From: Clostridiaceae bacterium
GTDB lineage: Bacteria; Bacillota; Clostridia; DSM-8532
Reading direction: 5' to 3'
Length of the DNA stretch: 64,000 bases
Assembly: GCA_012840245.1 (NCBI GenBank)
Contig: DULR01000063.1
Location: 1-64,000, forward strand
Under the pieces are notes generated by a model. The model was not told the origin of the DNA and searched no databases. It saw only the letters and a list, made by a program, of their open reading frames with translations. The position numbers were made by a program, and so were the translations under genes. Position 1 is the stretch's first letter, and every line of letters starts with the position of its first letter. This document shows positions 57,301 to 64,000 of this stretch, piece by piece.

Positions 57301-58081
57301 TTCTGACATCAACATATTTGCCGTAAACTTCCCTGATTTTATCAGAAACGGGATTCTCGCCGAACTCCACATCTTCTATTTTGGTCAGGAACGTTGTATG
57401 ACGGCAATGATCGGACCAGTATGTGTCTATCATGCGAAGCTCGGTAACGGTCGGATCTCGATGTTCAACATCCCTGAAATATTCCTGGCAGAACATCAGA
57501 TCTTCCGGAGACATTGCGAAAGACATCTCATCATGCAGGGTTTTAATCTGTTCAGGCTGCATTTCGATGAATCCTTCGACTTTTTTGACCTCGGCCGGAA
57601 CCGGATACTCCTCTTTCAGAGTCTTAGGTTTTTCCAATGCTGCAAGCCGGGTTTCGATGGGGTTTATAACAAGATCCTGTATCTTTTTGTAATCCTCGTC
57701 GGTAATATCCCCCGACAGAACGATAACCTTGGCCACTCTTATTTCCGGCCTCTCGCCATGAATTATCATCTGTATGCACTGGGCCGCCGAGTCGGCTCTC
57801 TGGTCATATTGACCGGGAAGGAATTCAATGGCAAAGATCCGGTCATTTTCAGGTATTGTGAGATTCTCTTCGTATACGATATCAACAGGGGGTTCAGAAA
57901 AAACCGTTATTTTTGCTTTTTCATAATCGCTTTCGGTTATTCCTTCAACATCATAGCGCTGAAGGATCCTTACCTTTTCTAAACCCTTTATGCCAAGGTT
58001 CTCTCTGATATCCATGCAGAGTCCGGAGGCTTCTATATCAAAGCCCGGCTTTTTTTCGACATAAACCCTTCTTACAGCCAT
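54311..58081 (-). CDS. purL: Phosphoribosylformylglycinamidine synthase, single-chain
   Basis: It converts FGAR to FGAM in purine synthesis using glutamine and ATP. The 1256-residue protein has an N-terminal PurS-like part, two FGAM synthetase halves (SDHCRHTTF, KNETHNHPTEIEPFGGAATC; PAIGGKDSMSGT) and a C-terminal glutaminase domain (FPGTNCEYDL, GGFSAGDEPDG, nucleophile in GICNGFQALV). It belongs to the long clade found in Clostridia and some others. The purine genes next to it in many genomes are absent here. Confidence 0.97.
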   Translation of the reverse strand: MAVRRVYVEKKPGFDIEASGLCMDIRENLGIKGLEKVRILQRYDVEGITESDYEKAKITVFSEPPVDIVYEENLTIPENDRIFAIEFLPGQYDQRADSAAQCIQMIIHGERPEIRVAKVIVLSGDITDEDYKKIQDLVINPIETRLAALEKPKTLKEEYPVPAEVKKVEGFIEMQPEQIKTLHDEMSFAMSPEDLMFCQEYFRDVEHRDPTVTELRMIDTYWSDHCRHTTFLTKIEDVEFGENPVSDKIREVYGKYVDVRKKIYTDKIKDISLMDIATLAMKYLKSTGDLDNLDESDEINACSIIVNAIVDDKPEEWLVMFKNETHNHPTEIEPFGGAATCLGGAIRDPLSGRSYVYQAMRVTGSGDPRTPLSETLPGKLPQRVITTRAAHGYSSYGNQIGLATGMVAEVYHEDYVAKRMEIGAVVGAAPRSNVVRRSPEAGDIIILLGGRTGRDGCGGATGSSKEHTEDSLLTCGAEVQKGNPPTERKIQRLFRKPSVARMIKKCNDFGAGGVSVAIGELADGLDINLDAIPKKYEGLDGTELAISESQERMAVVVSPENVNRFIEEARKENLEATKVAVVNDSGRLKMSWRGKTIVDISRDFLNTNGVKQRTKIKVNGAEMSGSVLDKLPQEIEELRSSPLEAWKRNLQRLNVCSQKGLVERFDSTIGGGTVQMPFGGRYQLTPTEGMIAKLPVENGNTITGTIMTFGYNPDVSKWSPFHGAVYAIVESLARLVAMGGNYKKARLTLQEYFEKLGSDPEKWGKPFSALMGAFYTQYSLKVPAIGGKDSMSGTFRDMNVPPTLVSFALAPTDVTFAVSPEFKKAGSSVVLVSVKKDDLRLPDFVSLDSVYTRVNELIRKREILSASSIKAGGLAETISKMCFGNGIGVRLEDIGFDRLFMLDYGSLVVEVEGGRDIARLFEGIDHALIGTTTSEPVIMTSWGEMQLDELIAAWMEPLEKIFPTKTDGDAGHVEAISYNAGGRKKGSVKTARPRVFIPVFPGTNCEYDLKRKFEEAGALTEILVLRNLTAIEIEESIAEMKKCIDQSNIIMIPGGFSAGDEPDGSGKFIATVFRNPYLTEAVMNLLNKRDGLILGICNGFQALVKLGLLPYGEIRPLDETCPTLTFNTIGRHVSTLVRTRVASNLSPWLSKVQVGEVYTVAVSHGEGRFVASGPVLQELVESGQIATQYVDPDGNPTMDIRYNPNGSVMAIEGITSRDGRIFGKMAHDERFTPHAYMNVPGKKDQKIFESGVSYFL

Positions 58082-58254
58082 TTTTCAGTCCATCCTTCTT
58101 TTTTTGCAGAAATGTATCAATGCAATATAGATAATTATACTTCATAATCGCTTTCCAAAAAAGTTTTTATGTGACTAATAGATAGCGCGGTGTTCCGGGT
58201 TTGATTGTGACTTTTACATAAACGAGTATTGATAAAAAATATTTCATACGTTAA

Positions 58255-58734
58255 TCCCAAAGCATACAAGTCATAGACAGAGCCCTTGATATACTTGAGC
58301 TTCTTGCCTTTGAGAGTGAAGGGCTTGGAGTTTCCGAAATCGGAAACAGACTGGGACTTCATAAAAGCACCGTGCATCGTATACTGGCCACAATGGGTGA
58401 AAGAGGATATATCGAAAAACAGCCCGAACTCGAGGCTATCGTTTCGAAATGCAGTTTCAAAAGGTTCACTGATCGTACCATAACCAATAAGGAAGAACTG
58501 ATCAGGCAGGTACGGTCAGTAAGATCAAAAGGCTGGTCGGTTGACGATGAGGAGCATGATGAAGGAATAAGATGCCTGGCCTCCCCTGTGTTCGACTACA
58601 GAGGCAAGGTGATCGCTGCAGTCAGCGTTTCAGGCTCAAACACTATCCTTTCGGCAGAAGATGATGAGTCAAACGGAAGCATTGTCCGTGAAACCGTTTT
58701 GAATATTTCAAAAAGGCTTGGATACAGGCTGTAA
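58255..58734 (+). pseudogene. IclR-family regulator, internally deleted and without a start codon
   Basis: Reading from 58255 (after an in-frame stop at 58252) gives an IclR helix-turn-helix (VIDRALDILELLAFESEGLG, then HKSTVHRILATMGERGYIEK). It then jumps straight to the end of the IclR effector domain (KRFTDRTITNKEELIRQVRS, WSVDDEEHDEGIRCLASPVF). About 110 residues of the usual 250 are missing in frame. No ATG, GTG or TTG precedes the helix-turn-helix. It is probably a dead gene, though a GTG at 58372 could still make a truncated product. Confidence 0.75.
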
Positions 58735-58866
58735 TAATTTTTACTCATAAGAATAAAACCTTCAGAATATACTATAAGGCGTGTATATTGGGCTTGCGGA
58801 AGCATGGGCTTTGATTTGTTCCAGACTTTTTTGTCCCTGTCACCGCTTAGCAGATGGAGGTTTTAT

Positions 58867-59964
58867 ATGGCCGAAGGCAACATAAGACATATGTATCCGG
58901 GTGGAAATACTCCCCTTGGTTTTTTCAGCTATTACAGGTACGTTATCGACAGTCAGCAGGCGAACAGGATCTTTGTACTGAAGGGAGGCCCGGGAACAGG
59001 CAAAAGCACCCTGATGAAAAAAATCGGCCTTGAACTTGCCAGGCAAGGATACGACATCGAGTTCATGCATTGCTCAAGCGATAACAACAGCCTTGACGGC
59101 GTTGTGATCCCAAAGCTTTCGGTAGCCGTAATCGACGGCACAGCCCCGCATATTGTTGATCCGGTCTACCCCGGTGCAGTCGATGAAATAATAAATCTGG
59201 GGCAGTACTGGAAGACGGAAGGCATCCGGGAATCCAAAAACGACATTATACGAGTAAGCAATAAAATCAAAGAGAATTTCAGGCACGCATACCGCTATCT
59301 CCATGCTGCATCGCTTCTTATGGAGGACACTGAAGCAATATTTGAACAGCTGCTCGACAGAGGGCGTGAATGGCTTTTTATTCATGAGCTTAAACAAACA
59401 CTGTTTGGTCAGGGCAGCCCTGCCAGGACTCCCGGAAAGCAGCGTTGCCTGTTTGCCGCAGCCATTACTCCCAATGGATTTACAGATCATCTGGACAGTC
59501 TGTGTTCCGGCAACAGGGTCATAAGGTTATATGCGCCCGGAGGCAGCAGCACCGGCAGGATCCTGGAGTGTCTGAAGGATGAAGCGCTGATCCAGGGATA
59601 TGATATCGAAACCTATTTTTGCCCCATGTCGCCGCAAAGGATCGAGCACATCATTATCCCGTCTTTGAATGTATCGGTCATTACAGCCAACGAATATCAG
59701 GATATCTGCGAAATCGAAGGTGAAAACTGTACGACTTACAATATGAACGACTTTTTTGACAGCAATGCGCTGAAGGATCATGAGTCACATTTGTATTTCA
59801 ACAGACTGAATGCTGATACTCTCATTCAAAAAGCCGTGGAGTCGATCGCCGCCGCCAAAGCCTGTCATGACGAACTTGAGAAATATTACATCAGAAATAT
59901 GGATTTTGATGAACTGACTGAAGTGAAAGAAATGATCATCCGGCAAGCGCTTGAATTTGCCTAA
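58867..59964 (+). CDS. Two-half P-loop ATPase of the PRK06851 type
   Basis: The 365-residue protein is made of two similar halves. The first has RIFVLKGGPGTGKSTLMKKI (Walker A) followed by GYDIEFMHCSSDNNSLDGVV. The second has RVIRLYAPGGSSTGRILE at the same place followed by GYDIETYFCPMSPQRIEHII, so its P-loop is degenerate. GGAGG before the ATG at 58867 fixes the start. The role is unknown; the family is common in Firmicutes. Its end overlaps the convergent kinase gene by 4 bases. Confidence 0.78.
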   Translation: MAEGNIRHMYPGGNTPLGFFSYYRYVIDSQQANRIFVLKGGPGTGKSTLMKKIGLELARQGYDIEFMHCSSDNNSLDGVVIPKLSVAVIDGTAPHIVDPVYPGAVDEIINLGQYWKTEGIRESKNDIIRVSNKIKENFRHAYRYLHAASLLMEDTEAIFEQLLDRGREWLFIHELKQTLFGQGSPARTPGKQRCLFAAAITPNGFTDHLDSLCSGNRVIRLYAPGGSSTGRILECLKDEALIQGYDIETYFCPMSPQRIEHIIIPSLNVSVITANEYQDICEIEGENCTTYNMNDFFDSNALKDHESHLYFNRLNADTLIQKAVESIAAAKACHDELEKYYIRNMDFDELTEVKEMIIRQALEFA

Positions 59965-61280
59965 GCAATAGACATGATGATCTCAACCGAGAAATGAGTA
60001 TCATCATGTTTTACTACCATATTACCGTTGTATTTTTTAACGGTCCTTTCCATGCTTTGCATGCCAAGGCCGTGAAGCCCGGGAGATTCCTTGGAGGAAC
60101 GGAAAAACCTGCCCTCCCTGAGCGGAGCCTTGTCAAGAGTATTTTTGACGACGATGATCAGGTATGAATCCCGGCAGTTCATTGAGAGCTCTATTTCTTT
60201 ATTGAGAGCCTTGTTTTCTATCCTTCTGCAGGCTTCAATTGCGTTGTCCAGAGAGTTTCCGAGTATCGCGCAGATATCGTTATAGGCAATATTGATATTG
60301 GACGGCAGGTTGAGCATTTTTTTGAAATTGATTCCGTGTTTCTGGGCTATATTTGATTTGTCGTTCAAAAGCGCGTCTATTACAGGATTTCCGGTATCTA
60401 TGATCTTCTCGGTATCTGATACATTTATAAGATTCTCTATGTATTTCCCCAGCTCGGTTCCTTTATTGTATTTATAGAGATTGTATATGCAATTGAGATG
60501 GTTTTTGAAATCATGGATTACCTCGGACAGGATCTCCCTGTTCTCAGCAAGCTTGTTGTAATGGTTTATCTGCATTTCCAGCTGCTTTTCCATCATCTGA
60601 TATTTGTATTCCTTGTCCAGATACCGCGTAATTGATTCGAAAATCGCAAAAACGATGGCGTTGATATACATCAGGCCCAGAAATGCCATCATCACGGCAG
60701 GTATATCCGAGTTATAAGCTCTTGCCATCTCAAAAATTATTATTGATATAAAAATACTGATTGCCGGTACGATCAGCAGAAGAGCAAAGTATAGCCTTCC
60801 TGTCTCTCTCACATAAGATCTTCTGAAATTGCAGATTATTTTTATGGCAGCCAATGATAATAAGTTCTTGATGACCACACCTGCAAGCTTAAGCACAGGA
60901 TTGTTCTGAATGATGGTAGGATCGAAGTCCAGACTCAGAACCAGAATATAGACCGAAATAAACTCCGCCACTACCAGCAAAGCCAGAAGCAATACACAGG
61001 TGAACAATCTGTGGAAAAACTTTCCTTTATACAGAATGAAAGAAAGGATCAACGTTACTGAAAAAAAGTTTAAAATGACGGCGACAGGAATAGTGTACAA
61101 ATAGGTGCTCACAATAAAAATCAGGGCAAAAGCACCGGATATGGCCAAACATTTCATCAGCACCGAATGCTCTTTTTCTTCAAGAAAACCATCCAAAAAA
61201 GTTCTGATCAGTATTATTTCAAACAGAGTCGTTCCTGCCTCAACCAGTATCCAGAGAAAATTATCGATCATAAAGAGCAC
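59961..61280 (-). CDS. agrC: AgrC-type sensor histidine kinase
   Basis: The 439-residue kinase has six to seven membrane segments (residues 5-205), a cytoplasmic coiled coil, the phosphoacceptor histidine in VIHDFKNHLNCIYN (about 258) and a GHKL ATPase domain with NSLDNAIEACRR and GLHGLGMQSM. This is the plan of quorum-sensing receptors for cyclic peptides. It overlaps the response regulator gene by 13 bases and is the last gene of agrBDAC-like order. Confidence 0.9.
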   Translation of the reverse strand: MLFMIDNFLWILVEAGTTLFEIILIRTFLDGFLEEKEHSVLMKCLAISGAFALIFIVSTYLYTIPVAVILNFFSVTLILSFILYKGKFFHRLFTCVLLLALLVVAEFISVYILVLSLDFDPTIIQNNPVLKLAGVVIKNLLSLAAIKIICNFRRSYVRETGRLYFALLLIVPAISIFISIIIFEMARAYNSDIPAVMMAFLGLMYINAIVFAIFESITRYLDKEYKYQMMEKQLEMQINHYNKLAENREILSEVIHDFKNHLNCIYNLYKYNKGTELGKYIENLINVSDTEKIIDTGNPVIDALLNDKSNIAQKHGINFKKMLNLPSNINIAYNDICAILGNSLDNAIEACRRIENKALNKEIELSMNCRDSYLIIVVKNTLDKAPLREGRFFRSSKESPGLHGLGMQSMERTVKKYNGNMVVKHDDTHFSVEIIMSIA

Positions 61281-62119
61281 CCCGCAAGATAACTGGTAAA
61301 ACTATCAAATACATATTTATAGCGTCTTTCGCTCAAAGGCAGCACCATACTGTTCTTAAGCACCACATTGCTTTTGTTTATTCTCTGAATATAAGCCATA
61401 TTTACCAAATATCCCTTATGTATCCTCACAAAATCATATTTCTTCAGTTTTTCTTCCTCTTCCGACATGTTCGCGTAATATGTATACTGCTCCATAGCGG
61501 TATATATATTGATCTTACGAAGTACGCTTTCCAGATACATTATCTTGTCTATATCCAGACAGAGATAACCGTATTCTTTCGTAAAAAACGAGTACTTTCT
61601 TGTTCTGGTGTTTGAAATCTCGATCAGGGCGCGGTTGAAGATATAAATGAACTTCTCCTCGGAAACCGGCTTTATGATGAACCAAAACGGACGGTACTCA
61701 AAACAGTTGAGTATGTAGTCGCCCAATGAAGTTACAAAAATAATCATTGCTTTATTGTCGAACACCCTTATTTCTCTGGCAGTTTCAAAGCCGTTCATTT
61801 TGTCCATTCGGATATCCAGATAAATCAGGTCATAGTATTTGCCTTGTTTGTAAGCCTCTAACAGTTCTTCCCCCGAAGTATATCTGTCGATGATAACTTG
61901 TCCTATGTCATTGTCACGAGTTGACAGATATTTTTTAGTATACCCGACCAAAAGATCCAGACAGACTTTTTCATCATCGCAAAATGCAATCTGTATAATT
62001 TCCCCCGCATTAAAAATAGGCATATCCCCCCGAGGTCTGACAATTTGATTAGAATAATAGTAATTACCAAAATTATCATAGCAGAACTGTTTATACTTTT
62101 TCAATGTCTCTCCCCACAT
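61268..62119 (-). CDS. agrA: AgrA-type LytTR response regulator
   Basis: The receiver domain starts at IQIAFCDDEKVCLDLL, with the phosphoacceptor in IYLDIRMDKMNG. The C-terminal LytTR DNA-binding domain covers about residues 185-280 (FVRIHKGYLVN). The frame given opens at 62119, but its first 32 codons are unlike the family; an ATG at 62023 (MPIFNAGEIIQ) is a plausible true start, although its GGGGGG is very close. It is expected to be activated by the kinase downstream. Confidence 0.88.
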   Translation of the reverse strand: MWGETLKKYKQFCYDNFGNYYYSNQIVRPRGDMPIFNAGEIIQIAFCDDEKVCLDLLVGYTKKYLSTRDNDIGQVIIDRYTSGEELLEAYKQGKYYDLIYLDIRMDKMNGFETAREIRVFDNKAMIIFVTSLGDYILNCFEYRPFWFIIKPVSEEKFIYIFNRALIEISNTRTRKYSFFTKEYGYLCLDIDKIMYLESVLRKINIYTAMEQYTYYANMSEEEEKLKKYDFVRIHKGYLVNMAYIQRINKSNVVLKNSMVLPLSERRYKYVFDSFTSYLAGCSL

Positions 62120-62184
62120 TCTATTTGTATTACAGTAAAACTAGGATTTAGAAGCTTTTTGAATGATCCGGCCATATCAATATA

Positions 62185-62217
62185 AATCCCAACCCGGTTG
62201 ATATCTGGGTTGGGATT
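62185..62217 (-). terminator. Perfect 11-base hairpin between agrD and agrA
   Basis: AATCCCAACCC (62185-62195) pairs exactly with GGGTTGGGATT (62207-62217). The T run is on the plus-strand side, so in the transcribed direction it is a stable stem without a clear U tail. It may protect or partly terminate the agrBD message. Confidence 0.45.
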
Positions 62218-62278
62218 ATTTTTCCGGTTTTTATTATGTACGATCTATTGCAGATATAATGCCGTTTTTAAATCATGA

Positions 62279-62422
62279 TCATTGCTTCAGCATTCTTACT
62301 TTGTCGGGCATTTCAGGCTGATTGAGCCAATAAACGCAGCTTGTAAAATTGCTCAGGAACGCTGCCATAAATGCCATTGCTGCAAGTGCTTTTGCCAGGA
62401 ATAAACCAAATCCCTTAATCAT
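62279..62422 (-). CDS. agrD: AgrD-type autoinducing peptide precursor (47 residues)
   Basis: The ATG at 62422 overlaps the agrB stop (ATGA), with GGAGT 8 bases upstream inside agrB. The peptide has an amphipathic leader (MIKGFGLFLAKALAA), then a core FTSCVYWL and the recognition tail NQPEMPDKV. A cysteine followed by four residues and then a Q-P-E-x-P-type tail is the AgrD pattern; the expected thiolactone or lactone ring is C29 to L33 (CVYWL). The gene is small enough to be missed by routine gene calling. Confidence 0.88.
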   Translation of the reverse strand: MIKGFGLFLAKALAAMAFMAAFLSNFTSCVYWLNQPEMPDKVRMLKQ

Positions 62423-63012
62423 TCAGATTCACTCCTTTCATATAAAACTAAAGCCAGAAGAAGTACAAATGAAACGCTAAGCATTACAAGAGACAGTATT
62501 TGAGCGACTATCATCAGTCGATTTGAGAACATGGATACAGAGAAAATCAAAATGGTATATACGAGCGCTATGATCCTGGATACCAGACGAAATTTCCTGT
62601 ATTCGTCGCCCTGGAAAGTTCTGTTTTTATGTTCTATTGGTGCGTATATATATATGAAAACCAGGCAGGCTCCTGCTGAAATCATTGAAAACATGCGGCT
62701 ATATTCCGCAGGCATGAATCGTAACACGACCATGGAAACAGCATATATGGCTGAAAATCCGAGAACGCATCCAAGCTGCGTTTTTGCATGGTACCCTCCG
62801 CAATAGCATCGCAACAATGCAAACCCGAACAAGTAGATCAGTGTCTCAGCCAGCAGACCCGCAATAATACCGACCGTCAGAACGAAGATAAAATTTATTA
62901 CGGTGGAAAACATTGCAAGAAGGCCGTAGATGTAAATCTCTCTGTCTTCTTCCCTGATAATTTCCTTTTCAAGAAGAAAATCTGTAAGCTTGTACGAAAT
63001 CCTCTGTATCAT
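62419..63012 (-). CDS. agrB: AgrB-type peptide processing protease and exporter
   Basis: This 197-residue membrane endopeptidase has five to six hydrophobic segments. It carries the family core RCYCGGYHAKTQLGC, in which the histidine and the last cysteine are the catalytic pair, seven residues apart as in Staphylococcus AgrB. It cuts AgrD after the ring residue and forms the cyclic intermediate. AGAGGG precedes the start. First gene of the locus. Confidence 0.93.
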   Translation of the reverse strand: MIQRISYKLTDFLLEKEIIREEDREIYIYGLLAMFSTVINFIFVLTVGIIAGLLAETLIYLFGFALLRCYCGGYHAKTQLGCVLGFSAIYAVSMVVLRFMPAEYSRMFSMISAGACLVFIYIYAPIEHKNRTFQGDEYRKFRLVSRIIALVYTILIFSVSMFSNRLMIVAQILSLVMLSVSFVLLLALVLYERSESE

Positions 63013-63173
63013 ATGAATCCCTCTTGATTTGGTTGATTGCCTTTATGCAACAGAATTATGCGGTTATAATGTCTCTGTGTTGATTTCACCATATTCAAAA
63101 GGGCCATGCCCGTCGTCATTCATCCGATCAAGAGGAACCCGCTCCTTGTTGAGGCGGGGATATTGCTGCTCTG

Positions 63174-63223
63174 CTATATTCGGAAAAAGCACTGTTTCCT
63201 GACAATGCTCTTTCCGAATATAG
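63174..63223. repeat. Long inverted repeat upstream of agrB
   Basis: CTATATTCGGAAA (from 63174) pairs with TTTCCGAATATAG (to 63223), extended inward by AGCA/TGCT with one mismatch: about 17 paired bases around a 15-base loop. No T run follows on either side. It lies 160-210 bases before agrB. Confidence 0.6.
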
Positions 63224-63280
63224 TGCCGGAAGCGCGCTTTGATATTCTACAGAATCAGTAATAAATCGTGCATACCCAGC

Positions 63281-63290
63281 GGGGGGGGGG
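63281..63290. repeat. Homopolymer tract of ten G
   Basis: Ten G in a row, flanked by CCAGC and GCTGG inverted repeats. Such tracts are prone to slippage. It lies about 270 bases before agrB in the non-coding stretch 63013-63560. Confidence 0.7.
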
Positions 63291-63420
63291 AGTGCTGGAC
63301 GCAATTTTTATCCAATTCTTTCATCAATACTACTTGCTAACCGGTACAGAATCGAAGTAGTATAAGCGCGACCAATCAACTTAAGTATGAATATACTATA
63401 AAAAAAATTTTTTTGTTGCC

Positions 63421-63456
63421 AAATGTAATAAGTGCAGCCTGAAATGTAATAAGTGC
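63421..63456. repeat. 15-base direct repeat, period 21
   Basis: AAATGTAATAAGTGC occurs at 63421-63435 and again at 63442-63456. An A/T palindrome (63401-63414) lies just before it. Apart from this, the hairpin and the G tract, I see nothing coding in 63013-63560. Confidence 0.65.
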
Positions 63457-63506
63457 GGAAAAGGAAGAATTTTGCTGACATAATAAGTTATAATTTATAC
63501 ATTATA

Positions 63507-63540
63507 GAAGAAAAAACGGGTGTCTTTTTTTGACACCCGT
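63507..63540 (-). terminator. Terminator of the HtrA-type protease gene
   Basis: ACGGGTGTC (63516-63524) pairs with GACACCCGT (63532-63540); on the minus strand TTTTTTCTTC follows. The loop is a T run, so the structure may work in both directions. Confidence 0.85.
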
Positions 63541-63560
63541 TCTTTTGATTTCAATATTTT

Positions 63561-64000
63561 TTAATCTCTGTCTTCATCAAGGATCACTTCTACGGTTTTA
63601 TACTCTCCATCGCTGGCCCTGCCCCGTTCAGGCAATCTGTAAAGTTTGATCGTTACTTTTTCCCCTGCTTTATGCTTATTCTTTTCCCTTTCAAGTTCTT
63701 CGAATGTTTTGATCGAAACGCCATTAAATTCGGTAAGTATGTCTCCGGGTCTTATTCCAGCTTTATAAGCAGCGCTGAGAGTTTCAACATCATAAACCAG
63801 GATACCTTCCGGAACATTGTTCTTTTCTGCGATCTCCGCGTTAAATCTTGTGTCTACGACAATTCCAAGTTTTGGCCCGCCGGGTATATATCCGTTCTTA
63901 ATAAGGTTTTCAGCAACCTCTTTAGCTGTGTTGGAAGGAATTGCAAACCCCAGGCCCTCATAACCGGCTCCTCCAATTTTAGAGGTGTTTATGCCGATCA
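63561..64000 (-). CDS. HtrA/DegP-type serine protease, C-terminal part with PDZ domain (partial)
   Basis: The frame enters at the right edge and ends with a TAA at 63561. The visible 145 residues begin in the end of a trypsin-like domain (NTSKIGGAGYEGLGFAIPSN, typical of the HtrA substrate-pocket strand) and continue with a PDZ domain (about residues 45-130: LVYDVETLSAAYKAGIRPGD, ILTEFNGVSIKTFEELERE). HtrA proteases are membrane-anchored quality-control enzymes. The catalytic residues and N-terminus lie outside the window. Confidence 0.9.
   Translation of the reverse strand, partial: IGINTSKIGGAGYEGLGFAIPSNTAKEVAENLIKNGYIPGGPKLGIVVDTRFNAEIAEKNNVPEGILVYDVETLSAAYKAGIRPGDILTEFNGVSIKTFEELEREKNKHKAGEKVTIKLYRLPERGRASDGEYKTVEVILDEDRD

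Noticed and set aside
63013-63300. LytTR binding repeats before agrB
   Set aside because: No pair of well-spaced ACNGTT-like sites was convincing by eye.

Overview
The window reads as chromosome from an endospore-forming, low-to-moderate GC Gram-positive bacterium of the class Clostridia. The sporulation genes (spoVAC/D/E, spoVG, spoIIE, spoVT, a SpoVK-like ATPase), the clostridial order spoVG-glmU-prs-pth, L27 with a cleavable N-terminus next to its Prp protease, a T-box leader on aspS-gatCAB, single-chain PurL and an agr quorum-sensing locus all support this. I see no rRNA, tRNA, CRISPR array, phage or complete insertion sequence. Most of the window is core genome, mainly on the minus strand, with small non-coding repeats between genes.

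Layout. 1-2285: spoVA operon (small membrane protein, spoVAC, spoVAD, spoVAE, then the start of an unidentified gene). 2392-4869: ClpE-like ATPase with its promoter. 5036-7091: partner-switching sigma operon (STAS antagonist, degenerate RsbW-like protein, SigB/SigF-type sigma factor, intact RsbW-like kinase). 7137-12731: J-like membrane protein, lysS, greA, an unknown gene, guaB. 12957-14498: TPR-GGDEF protein. 14593-18021: pth, prs, glmU, spoVG with a sigma-H-type promoter. 18275-25037: murC, spoIIE, a NarL-type two-component pair, rsgA. 25196-25703: a structured RNA candidate and a tandem repeat block. 25799-29029: ABC exporter. 29032-35437: SpoVK-like ATPase, HAD phosphatase, pcrA, a FAD protein, spoVT. 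35566-40531: T-box-aspS-gatC-gatA-gatB. 40564-44912: efp, pepP, aroQ, a UbiA-type prenyltransferase, an endonuclease IV-like protein. 44909-47762: yhbY, obg, rpmA, prp, rplU. 48021-54134: a DUF2935-like protein and three anchored or secreted proteins (two paralogous PQQ-type propellers and an M14 peptidase). 54311-59964: purL, a broken iclR and a two-half ATPase. 59961-63012: agrB-agrD-agrA-agrC, including a 47-codon agrD. 63561-64000: 3' part of an HtrA-type protease.

The most interesting theme is that several conserved loci hold a member whose active site has decayed while its neighbours look intact. GatA in the T-box operon has lost the Lys-Ser-Ser triad and its N-terminus. GlmU in the spoVG-prs locus has lost most uridylyltransferase residues but kept the acetyltransferase. 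The RsbW beside RsbV lacks the ATP-binding boxes, while a second, intact kinase sits after the sigma gene. The ATPase at 58867 has a degenerate second P-loop. Other points are a structured RNA before rsgA, REP-like palindromes whose arms vary in a compensating way around a fixed GGGACGG core, a spoVAC with an apparent ATT start, and a predicted autoinducing peptide with ring CVYWL.
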